DNA from: Apricaphanius iberus
Lineage: Eukaryota > Chordata > Actinopteri > Cyprinodontiformes > Aphaniidae
NCBI GenBank assembly: GCA_028564705.1
Contig: JAPXFQ010000113.1
Span: 1,550,001-1,614,000, forward strand
Reading direction: 5' to 3'
DNA length: 64,000 bases
Both the position numbers and the translations under genes were made by a program. The notes beneath the pieces were generated by a model. The model was given only the letters and a program-made list of their open reading frames with translations. It was not told the DNA's origin and searched no databases. How positions within the stretch are numbered: position 1 is the first letter of the stretch; each line of letters starts with the position of its first letter. Below are positions 31,253 to 50,800 of the stretch, in pieces.

Positions 31253-31400
31253 CTAACGCGGTGAGGACCCAGGGTTCCGGTTCTGTCTGACCGAGATTTA
31301 AAAAGTAGGTTTGTTTGAATCGGAAGCCTCTGAGATTTGAGTCAAATGTGCTCCTCCTTCCGCAGGTGCGTCTCATCCAGCAGGGAGGGAGAAATAACCT
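31253..31400 (-). promoter_or_regulatory. gramd1c promoter / non-coding first exon
   Basis: Minus-strand sequence ends in a consensus donor, GCGTTAG|GTAAGAGG, at 31253/31252, preceded by moderately CpG-rich sequence (CACCGCGTTAG, ACCTGCGGAAGG). An ATG inside this exon opens a frame that does not continue into MDQLSN after splicing to 25942, so it would be an upstream ORF and not the main start. Additional 5' exons between here and 25942 cannot be excluded. Confidence 0.5.
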
Positions 31401-31800
31401 GTGGGAGTTGACGTCTCACTGATGACGCTTCAACACGGGTACTTAAAAAAACAAAAACTTTACCTCCTATTAACCAGTCCTCTAGAGGAGAGGCCGGTTC
31501 CTATAACTAAGTGCTTATGGCAAAATATGCCAAATTTTGAGTTGATTTATGATTCTTTTTTATATCACTACCTATATGGATTTATAAATCTAAAACATTT
31601 GCTATAGATATATTTTAAGTTAATTCAATTTGATAGAAAGCTGTATCTGCTCCATGTTAAGTGTGTGAATAAGTGTCTTCACGGTGCTGCAACCAAAGGG
31701 TTGATTTTCCAGTCTTAGTCATGCAGAAATACCAGTTTAACTGCATCATTTATGCGGTTAAAAGACTCGACGCCTTGTTTTGGGGTTGTTTTTTTTCTCC
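31401..31800. other. Short intergenic spacer, gramd1c to atp6v1a
   Basis: About 400 bases between the gramd1c first exon and the atp6v1a poly(A) site. AT-rich, no repeat recognised; both genes are on the minus strand. Confidence 0.55.
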
Positions 31801-31808
31801 GCAATGAT

Positions 31809-31814
31809 TTTATT
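31809..31814 (-). terminator. Candidate atp6v1a poly(A) signal
   Basis: TTTATT on plus reads AATAAA on minus, about 560 bases past the atp6v1a stop codon, giving a 3' UTR of about 31790-32372 that includes a short CA repeat near 32120-32140. Confidence 0.5.
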
Positions 31815-32372
31815 CTTTGAGAGTATCACGATGAAACAGTTGGACTTTCACGCAGCAAAGTACACAGCACTACACAGCATGAAATACAACCATAAACGTC
31901 CAAAAAACAAAAACAAAACACAAAAAAAACAGCAGCAGCAAAAAAGAACGAAAGAAATGCTTGCAATAAATAGACTGATCTTCTTAAATTTATATTCAAT
32001 ACTCTTCTGTACAGATGGTTCTGTGAATTACAATACATTAACTGAGCAATCTTCAGCAAAAGCAACACAGAAATCCTGTAAAAAAAAAAAAAAAATGTAA
32101 AACACATTTTTCACATTCACACACACACACACACACAATCAGTGACCATGCAGAGGATCCAGAGTATTCCGATATGAGGCGACAAATAATGAATACAGTA
32201 CATATTTCTCATCCCCCCCACCCACAATAAGTTTCACACACACACACACTCGCACGCCCAACCACAGAGGATCACAGGGGGTAGCACACGAGGTCTGGGA
32301 ATACACTGAGGTGGAATGTGTTCAGCCGGTGGAGATGTCGGGAGATGGAAATACTGGAAGGGCAGTGGGAGC

Positions 32373-41084
<8,712 letters not shown>

Positions 41085-42084
41085 CTTCACTCGTTAGTAT
41101 CCTGAACAAGACACACACACAAAAAAAAGAAAAGAAACATGGATTAAAATGAATTACAAATCGGTTGATTCCATTCATTCTGTCAAAATAAAAACAGATT
41201 CTGACTTTCTGTGAACTGAATCACTAAGATCACTCATCTGACTATACGAGCACTGAAAGACAAAAATACACATCCGTTTAAGGTAAAGCTAACATCAGTC
41301 TCTTGTTGCATTTTTATTGTTTCCCAAACTACATAAAAAACACATGTGGTTAAATCCTTTGCTGCACAGGCAGCAGCAGTACAAGCTGTCAGCAGTCGTG
41401 ACAAACCCATCCCCCAATGCAGCCGACTCCACACAGTTACCTTCAGCTTTACAACAGACTACTGCATGAATCCGTCCGTCTCGAATCAAGCAAACATCTT
41501 AAGACTGCGCAATTTTTCCTTAGCCGATGATTCGCGCTCCGGCCCGTGTCCTTTTGTGCCCTTCTCACTGATGTACACATCTATCATCCTGATTATTACG
41601 CCTGGCTGCTCCAACACTCTGGTCTGGAGTCAAGCAGCGCCACCAAAAGAGCAGCAGGGGAACTGCAACAATCAAACCCAGGGAGTCGCTCTGCTTCTCT
41701 GATGTAGCTTAGTCTTAAATAAACTATAGAGAAATGAAAAAACTTAAATGTAAAGATACCAATTAGTTGAATATTGTATTTAGATAAGCTTGAACAGAAA
41801 CTGAGCCCATGGATACACATTACTATCCAAAAGGATCTAAATGTGTTAAAAGGTCTCCAAGATCTATGTTTCACCAATTGCTGTAGAAGAGAGCTTCTGC
41901 TTATAAAAGAAATTATGCAAACATACCTCTAAAATCAATACATTTTTTTTCCATTTTTCCAATGGTATGACTGATTTAGAGAACAATAGAAAACCAAGCG
42001 TAGCAGCTGGGAATGAATAATCAAAAAGAAAAATGACATGGCAGCAGCTTAATGCGTTTAAGAATCTAGATAAAAGTTCAAACA

Positions 42085-42630
42085 GAGCATCACAATGGGG
42101 AAGAAAGGGGATTTAATAATAGCAACATTGTTGGTGCCAGAGTGTTTCAGAAACTGCTGTTGAGCTCTACTGGGATTTTCGCACAGGGCCGTCCCTTGAG
42201 TTTACAGAGAATGGTATGAAAAAGAGAGAAAAATGAAAACCAGTGGGAAAATGCCTTGTACATGTCGGACACCACAGTGGATGTCACCCCTGTCGTCAGC
42301 CAAGAATACACCAAACTGGGGCTAAAATTCATGGATCAAACAGCAAACTGGTGGTGGTGACTGGGATCTTTGGTTGGCACGTTTTGGGCAACTTAGCATC
42401 AACCAAGAATTTGTGAAACTCCACAGCCCACCTGAGAATCCATCCCTTTGTGACCAAAGGGTCTTCTTGTCTTAGCTAGCTGATTTGTGATGTGGTGGAA
42501 AGATTAAATTGTGTGTTGCTATCATGCCAATATGGACCAAAACCTGAGTAATTGTTCTCACATTAAACCTTTGCTGTAAAGAAATAAGGCAGTTTTGAAC
42601 ATAAAAACACAAGAATAATACGGAGAACCA
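42085..42630 (+). mobile_element. Internally deleted Tc1-like transposon
   Basis: The left block CACAATGGGGAAGAAAGG and GTTTCAGAAACTGCTGTTGA, middle blocks (TGGTGGTGGTGACTGGGATC, TTGGTTGGCACGTTTTGGGC) and right block ATCATGCCAATATGGACCAA and AAATAAGGCAGTTTTGAA follow the order of a very common fish Tc1-like element, with large deletions between them. No usable transposase frame remains. Confidence 0.7.
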
Positions 42631-42682
42631 AACAAACTGACAAATGGCTGAATATTGTAATGCTTTTACATTGGTACATTCA

Positions 42683-43058
42683 CAGGGTTCCTACAGGTTT
42701 TTTTTAAATTAATTCAAGTCTTTGTAAGAACATTTATATAAAAAAATTAATACCTATCTAACAGCCCTACCAGTAGACTGAAACAAAATCCTTGAACTTT
42801 TGTTCATTTATTTCTCAAGGAAATTTGGAATCTGTAAAAGGAGACAATAAAGGTGTGAAAAAAATTTATAATCAAAGAACGTTTAAGAAGGCCACAAAAA
42901 AGCTTTCCTAACAATGTTGATTTTTAAAGTTGGTTACGTTTTTAATTTTTACGTTAACCTTTATTTATTCTGTTCTGAGTATTTTGACCTTCCCGAAGGT
43001 TAGTTGCATTCACAAATATTGGTTTTGCCAGTCTTTTTAAGACCCCGTGGGAACCTTG
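42683..43058. mobile_element. Short hAT-like element (376 bp)
   Basis: Ends CAGGGTTCCTACAGG on the left and, in reverse complement, CAAGGTTCCCACGGGGTC on the right. The hexamer cattca flanks both sides directly. Non-coding. The termini match the possible element ends at 23817 and 25325. Confidence 0.7.
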
Positions 43059-44227
43059 CATTCAGGAAGAGTTGGTACCCAATGCTGCAATGAAAGCGTA
43101 CATTTTCCCTACATATTCCTTTGTAGCTACAAAGTACTCTATGGGATTCTAGGCTTGTATAATCTGATGTTAATCAGTATTTGTCTTTAATGTTTGCACA
43201 ACAAACATCTTTCAATTTTTAAACACATCTATCATTAGAAGACGTCTCTGTTAAAGCCCCTTTAGGCCATCTCTACATGAGCCTGGTTGCAGACCTTGTA
43301 ATAAGCTTTCTATAGCAGCTGTACTTCACTTCACCAGTCATTATGAAAAAAATTTAAAAAAAATACTTCAACCTTCACTTGGTCATATGATTGTGGCACA
43401 TGACTGGCTTCCCACAGACTTTTAAGGAAGTGGAAAATGAGCATAGCGCTAGACTGGGAAGTACACCTTTTAGCTGTGTGGAAACTCTGGAGAAGCCACC
43501 TGACTGACAGCAGCTGGGCCACAGAAAATGATCATCATCCACATTGAGTTGTATAATCAATAATCGTCTGGAGAAAAAAAATAGGAAAATAACAGTTTTG
43601 CATTTTAGAAAAAGGGGAACCAGGTAGAAATAAGATTGCACTGTTTGTCTCTTAATTTGTAGGCTAGGGAAAAAACCAGATCATGCATGTTACATATATG
43701 TGTGTGATAGTCACGCATAACATTTTAACGTGGTGGTGTTAACTGCAAAGCCCTGTAAGACTGGGAATGTCGATGATCCATTATTTCATTTTACAAAGAA
43801 AAACAGTAGAGAGTTTAATCCTTGGAAAAATGAAATGATTGTGTGGTTCGTGTGTATCGAGCTTAGATTTGAGCTTTGAATCAGATTTCAGCCCTGTTGG
43901 ACAGGTTTCCTCGAAATTATTAACTACGTATATTTACACCCGAGGGACAGTTTGTAATTTGGTCGTGAAATAAAAAAAATAAGAATATATCCAAACTGAA
44001 CTGAATACATAGCAGAAAAACCAGTGTTAGCTGGTACGTAACAGTATTTTGGTATTATAAACAAAATGATAGAAGGTCGCCTCTGTCGGCCTGGTTCTGA
44101 AAAATTGCTGCCTCTACTGTTATGTCGCCACAGCGAAGCTAAGCAGTTTCATTTTAACATCGCATCACAGCAATACCATATCTGTTTTAAATAGCAAAAA
44201 ACACTGAATAAATATACATATTGTTAC

Positions 44228-44400
44228 CGTGTGGTCGTGAAGTGGTCGTTTAATGTCTTGCCTCGGAGGAGAAAGGCTGGCAACTTCGATGCGTGACGGC
44301 AGGCTGAGGTCAGCTGACTTCATTCACACGCTGTTCGGTTTTTTTAACTGCAAGGCCTTTGCAAATGTCGCCATTTTGGATCCACCCCGTACAAGTGATG
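44228..44400 (-). promoter_or_regulatory. atp6v1a promoter and non-coding first exon
   Basis: Minus-strand sequence ends in donor CACACG|GTAACA at 44228/44227 and would splice to the acceptor before GATACTAACGAG at 41101. The preceding sequence is the only moderately GC-rich patch here and contains the palindrome GTCAGCTGAC (44309-44318). The start site is inferred. Confidence 0.5.
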
Positions 44401-47400
44401 GGAATTCCTTGTCTTTTTTAGGATTCAGAGTGTTTGGCTCAAGTTTCCACCAACGTTCGGATATTTTGCCTTCCATGTGTCATTTTTATTCATTAATGCT
44501 TTTAATGCTCCAATCCTCCACCTTTATTGCTTTACATAATATTTTGCATAAAAATATGCACTATTAAGAGAAAATCCTGCTCCTTTGATCAGTCGCTGGC
44601 TACCATTGTTCGTTTTATGAGCCGTAAAATTAAGCAGAATCGGTCATGAGCGGCACAGCGACAAAGATCCTGAAACCGTAAGTGACTGTGGAAGCTCATT
44701 TGTGGAAATGACTACAGCAAGATGTACATTTAATGCTGTGATTAAAAGTTTTCAAGTCACATTTATTAGATTTAAAAACATAACTAAGAAACACTAAATC
44801 CTTAAAAATCATATTATCGATTATAACTTTCACAATTTTGAGGTGTACAAAAAGTAATGAAATTGAAAGTCACAACTTCGACCTTCAATCATAGACATAC
44901 ACATTCAACATAATCATTTTGGTGTTTGAAGTAAATTCTATTTCAACTTTCAAACTCATGAGGATCAAAGTAACAAGTTCAATTTATGAAGTTGTGATAT
45001 CCATGACAATTATAAGATAAAAAAAACATATTAATTTTCAACATTAGAATTGTGAAACTCAAAATAAAAATTCTGATTTTCAAAACAGTATAAGAAAATA
45101 TAATAATAATATTATTAATAATTTGCAGCATATGTTCACACTAAATCGGAAAGACATGGCAAGTTTTTGTGCATACCCCAACAGAGATGTAATTCAAGCG
45201 TTGCAGGTTTGCCTTATAATAAAATGTGCACATTTTTTAGGTCTCAACTAGAAAGAATGTATAACAAAAATAGTACAGTAAAATCAGGATTTCAGTCACT
45301 CAGTCTTTGAATACACTTGCCATATTTAGGCGAGTTTCTTGAATTCAGTCAAAATAGATTTTGGGTGCAGCACAGTCTGCTTTTTAGTAAAAATCAATGG
45401 ACAAATGTGAACCTTGCAGGAGTCTCCTTGGCAAAAAAAATGTGGTTATTTAAAGACAAATAGGGTGAGATCAGCTAAATGTATGGAGTACCAAAATTGA
45501 TATATATATAGACAAAAATGCACATAAGGAATATATATATATATAAATATATATTGTTTTTTCCTTTTCCGTATACATGCATTCCTTGCTTTTACATTCA
45601 TGTATTTTTTTATAAGGAAAAGCAAAATATATATATTCCTGCTTTTTTTTATCATGTCAGTTTTGATACTCCATAAAATTGGGCTACTTTTTGGTAAATT
45701 GCTTGGAACAATAATATAATAATACCATATATGCTTTTTCCATGTGTTTTTATGATTAATAATGACTGTTTTTGACATTTTGGTGTTGTAATTATGTAAT
45801 AAAATCTAATTATTTAGAACAGTTCTTGAAAAATCATCTGTGCCAACTTTTTTTGCATAGGCACTTCAGGTATGGGCCAGCTCTTTCAGGTACAATGAGC
45901 CGGTCGGTGTGCGATTGTGTGTACGTGTGTGTACGTTAGGGATGTCCAAACGTTTTGCTACAAGGGCCAAAATCATCAAGTGCCCATGGGCCCAAAAATA
46001 ATATTTTTTTCAGAAAATATGTGTTTTTTTTACCTGCTTAACAATAAATTAAATCTGTAATATTTTAATGAAACAAATAAAGTAGACATTTCTAAAGGAT
46101 TGTAGAGCACAGGGCTTTTAGGGTTTGCGTTTTTAAAAGAAATCATTACATTTTCAAATATTTCAGAGGGGCTAATTTTAAAGCAAAAAGCCGTTTTCTC
46201 TCAGCAGAAAAAAACAAGGTTTGGGTCAGTGTTGCTTTGAAATGATGTGTTATTTCTGACCGTGTTTCGTTGTCTCTACATCTGCTCTTGCATTAGTTGT
46301 TTGTGCAATGAAATGAAAAAGAAAGCAAACAAAATTATTGTTAAAAGATGAATAATTTATTTTGTGCTATGGAACATTTTCTAATTCTTTTAATTTGTCA
46401 ACGAAAAAAGAACGTTTCCATCTTCAGCAATCATTTGTGTTGTGATGCCAGTTGCAAAATGTACCGATCTTAAATGGTGGTCAGGGGCTGTACAAAATCA
46501 GTCCCAGGGCCATAAATGGCCCCCAGGTGCGCACTTTGGACATCCCTGGTGTACGCACCTATGCACACACCCTCTCACAGACACACACTCAAACACATAT
46601 GTATGTATATTTGTGAGTGTCACAGATGATGGTTCATTTTACCTTAGTAGGCTCAGGTAAATTGGGCCACCAAGAAAAACTTCAAATTTTCAAAAAATAT
46701 GTTTATATGCCAAACGATTATTTCTGATTTATGCCTTCAAGAGAGATATTATGCATAGTTTTTCTTATGTCCATGTTTTTTATTTTATTTTATTTTATAG
46801 ATTTATCATCCTTAATAGTGTAGTAGATTTGGTATGCCAGGCTACTTACCATGCAACTTTCTGGTGCAGTCTTGATTTGAATTATTGCCCCAACCACCAC
46901 AGCAAGCATAAACCAATCAAATCACCTGTTACTTGTCAAATACAGTTATGAAAACACTTTGAAATGCTTTGCAGTCATTGGCTCTAAATTCCAGAGGTGC
47001 TTGCACCCCCCAACGTTAAATGGCCCATTTTTACTTGATGGCCCATTTTACCTGATATCACCCTAATTGGTGTTGTTGCCAAAATACGTTGTTGCAAGAA
47101 GATTTTAATTTGTCTGGAATTATTTTTCACTAATTCAAAATAAAGTCTCTAGCTGAATCAGCCACCGGTGATGGGGGGCAAGATGTGTATCACTCTTGAA
47201 TTGAAGTCTGGGGCCACACATAAGCAGTCAATCCTGCAATATTAAACCACTGAAAAAGATTTCATCCTCAAACGAAAGCTGACATTTTTAAAGTTTTTTT
47301 TTTTGCTCGTGTGGTTATCTTTATGTGAAAAAAAATATTTGCGTTGGTAATCGTATGCTTTTGCAGTTTATATTATAAAATACAAAGGATTTTTGTTATA

Positions 47401-47580
47401 AAAAGGCGGTTTTCATGCAATACCGACTGTATTACCCTGATTTTGGACTTACAGGGTGGTTTCAGTTGAAGATCGTAAACTTAAAAAGATTCCCTCTCTA
47501 GATTTAATTTAAAAAAAGACGAATAATTCCTAATGTTTTTATTCACCTTAGCTCCTTGTTGTTTTATTAAAGTGTCTCAT
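44401..47580. other. Divergent intergenic region, atp6v1a / naa50
   Basis: About 3.2 kb between head-to-head genes. Contains a delimited hAT element (45937-46548); the rest is AT-rich with short TA-rich runs near 45500-45560. No exon recognised. Confidence 0.6.
45937..46548. mobile_element. hAT (Charlie-like) non-autonomous element with TSD
   Basis: Ends TAGGGATGTCCAAACGTTTT and, in reverse complement, CAGGGATGTCCAAAGTGCGC, followed on each side by GGGCC-containing subterminal sequence (CAAGGGCC, GGCCCCCAG). Flanking octamers gtgtacgt (45929-45936) and gtgtacgc (46549-46556) agree at 7 of 8 positions. Confidence 0.85.
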
Positions 47581-47820
47581 TGAGAACGGAACACAGCCTA
47601 ACAGTCATAATTCAGGACCAAAACTTTGCAGTGACGTGAGGGGTTCAGGGTTGACAGTCTGCTAAGGTAGTGTGGCGGCTAAGCTAACTGCAACCGTCGC
47701 TACATGTGGAGGGTAGAACGGGAGGCATCCCTGACCCCAACTCAGTTAAATTTGTTAACTTGTCCCCCAAGCAACGCTTTAGTCAAGGCTAATATCAAAC
47801 GGGGATAATATCTGTGTAAA
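47581..47820 (+). promoter_or_regulatory. naa50 promoter / 5' UTR
   Basis: Moderately GC-rich sequence immediately 5' of the naa50 start codon (GTGGCGGCTAAGC, GCAACCGTCGC, GGTAGAACGGGAGG), with no intron needed before the ATG. No TATA box is evident. Start site inferred. Confidence 0.4.
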
Positions 47821-50800
47821 ATGAAAGGGTGAGTCTACGCTTTGTGTGTCACGAATTCATAGCTTAGCGCGACTAAAGTTTTTCATGCCTGTTTTTTTTT
47901 TCATTTTCTTAAAAGAGAGGCGGGCATGGGGGAAGACGACGCAAACCAGCCCGCTAAGCCGACTCTGTATGCTTATGGGGGGATGTGAACGACAGGACAA
48001 TTAGTGAAAAAGCTCTGTTGGTGTTGTTTTTATCTTAAGCCGCTTCTCGGTTCGTTCACAGCGCTAACATGCTAAGCTAACCCAGTTAGGCGCTACTAGT
48101 GGGAGGCTGAGTCAGTGAAGGCTAAATCGCCAGAGTGAAGCTAAAAAGGCAGGACCGGAATATCTAGATTTTATGTGTTTGCTACGATTTTCTTAACGAA
48201 AGCAGATACATCAGGGAACTAACATTTGTTATAATTTGTACTGTGTGCTTGTTCTTGTTGGAAAGTCACCGGCACCTAAAGCCAAATTCAGCTTTCTAAG
48301 TGTAACTTGATCTGTCAAAGTAACAGGGGTATGAAGTTTGGATTTATACATTGTGGCGGGCTTGATTGTATTATTTTAGGCATTAATTCTCAAATGACAC
48401 ATAACACTAAGCTTTGTCAATTAGGAAGATGGGATTAAAGAAATGCTACTGTACATTCCTGGGAAAAACACGTGACCAGCGGCCCTTTCTGGATGTGCAG
48501 AGGTCCTAAAAATACTACAGTGGGACTCTCACAGTGAAAGTGGACTTCTGTGTTAGGGTCTCTTTCTCCTAAAGCAAACCTTACAACCCTGATGCAATAG
48601 ATGTGATTTTATCTTAAGATACCAGTCAGACTTCTCTGTTGAATCAGCCAAACTCAATTTAGATGTAATGTACCACCTGTAACCCAACTCTGTGCTCCCA
48701 ACTACAAGCAAAAAGTTTATACTACGTCCAGCTGAAGAGAGTTAACAAAATACTTTGGTTGCTCGGCAATTATGAAAACTAATGAGTTACAAGATGCACC
48801 TGTATTTCTATAAATGTATATTCCTACTTTGGTTCAGCTCTGTGACCGTTTTGCTCTTGTTCCAGTAGCCGGATCGAGTTGGGGGATGTTACGCCTCACA
48901 ACATTAAGCAACTGAAACGCCTGAACCAAGTCATCTTCCCGGTCAGCTACAACGACAAGTTTTACAAAGATGTGCTGGAAGTTGGAGAACTCGCAAAGCT
49001 AGGTAAAATATATGTGAAAACTCAAAGAAGGGGCTATTTTTTGTCAGACTTCTAAACAGTGTGTTCGTTTCTATGCACTCAAAAACTTAGCCTTCCTTTT
49101 GCTTGAATTACTGCATCAGTGCGGCAAGGGATGGAGGCGATCAGCAAGTTGCTCTGCTGAAGTCTGATGGAAGCCTAGGCTGCTCGGATAGTGGCATTCA
49201 AGTTGTCTGCATTGCTGGGTCTGGTGTCTTGCTTCTTTCTCTTGACAATAAACCATCTACAGGGTTCAGGTCAGGCCAGTTTGTCGGTCAATCAAGCATT
49301 TTATAGCTATGGTTATTAAACCAGCTTTTGGTACCTTTGGCAGTGTTGGCAGCTACCCAGTCCTGGTGGAAATTTAAATCACCCTCTCCATAAAGCTCGT
49401 CGCCAGAAGGAAGAATAGAATGCTGTAAACCTTTTTGGTTGGTGGCTGCTTTGACTGTGGACTTCAGAAAACCCAATGGACCAAAACCAGTAGATAACAT
49501 GACCCCCCAAATCATCAATGACTGGAAATGTCTCCCTGGACTTCAAGAAGTGTGAACTCTGTGCTTCTCCACTCTTCCTCCAGAATCTGGGACCTTGATT
49601 TCCTAATAAAATGGCAACTTCCTCCCCCAATACTTTTGTCCTTTCACACAACTTTCTATGAATATGCTTGAATACAGCAGTTAGTGAGCAATTAACTTCT
49701 TTAGTAATACCTTGTAGTGGTTTACCCTCCTTGCGGACTCTTTTAGTAACGGTCCTCCTGAGATCTGCCTAGTTATCAGTTTTCCCCATTATTTTGTATC
49801 CTACTGATCCAGACTGAGAGACGACTTAGAGGCTCAGGAACCCTTTGCAGGAGATATGAGTAGGGCTGTACCGATATTGGTACGGTCTAATGTACTCGTA
49901 TCGGTTAAAGTTAACCGATGTCTTAAGCCGATACTAAATATGTGGAAACTCTGCAATAGTTTCACTGAAAATGTTCATTCTTAACTAAAAATTGTAGTTT
50001 CGTTGTTATTGTTATTGTTCTTTTTTATCTAATTCAACCTCATTTGTTGTAACAAACAGATAAGAAAACAAAACCTGTCTAACAATTTATTTCTTTTTTT
50101 TTTCTGTGGTAGAAATATTTATTAGTACTCTGATCTAAGTATTGGTATCGGTGCATCCCTAGATTTGAGTTATGTACCTGATTAGCGCGTGATACCATCC
50201 GTTTCCGTTATTGCATTTTTCCACAATGTTAAAACTCTGAATTTTTGGTTTTCATAATCCGTAAGCCATAAATATCTAATGACAAGTAATAAAGACTTCC
50301 AATTTATATAAAAAATACATGCTGTTAAGTGCCCATACTTCAGACACTATGGTAGTTCATAGACTACAGTTTCTTGTAGTGCTGTGTTGGAAAAAATCGG
50401 AAAATCGATACTTACAGAAATAGAATGGAATCCATTTACAAGTTAAAAAAATCTATTTCGTTTTTTATAGTTTATAAAGTCCAGACAACCATGTTAAGTC
50501 TTGTGTCTGAAAGGGTTAAAATAGTTTCCCCCGGTGAACTGTTACTCATCCAGTGTTGCATCATTGAATTACAAGCATATAATTAAGATAACATCCCGAA
50601 AATTTTTTTTAAAGCCCATGTCACTTTTGAACTGGATCAGATTGAATTGGATCGAGTCGGATTGGATTGTGATAATCGATTCTAACTCTTGAGAATCTAA
50701 AAGATTCTTTACATATGAATCAATACCCTAGGCTCCCAGCTCTCTACCTTAGTATTATAATCCTTGCTTTTCATGTCTTCCTGAATGTATTTCCCTGCGT

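Larger units (their letters stand above)
41110..44227 (-). other. atp6v1a first intron (5' UTR)
   Basis: Bounded by the acceptor at 41103/41102 and the donor after 44228. Contains a Tc1-like internally deleted copy (42085-42630) and a short hAT element (42683-43058). Otherwise unassigned. Confidence 0.55.

Noticed and set aside
31780..32107. Lys/Gln-rich plus-strand frame and its Phe-rich minus-strand partner
   Set aside because: Both come from A-rich sequence in the atp6v1a 3' UTR; no family resemblance.
45446..45778. 110-codon minus-strand open frame with many Tyr/Ile/Lys
   Set aside because: AT-rich intergenic sequence with TA repeats; composition fully explains it.
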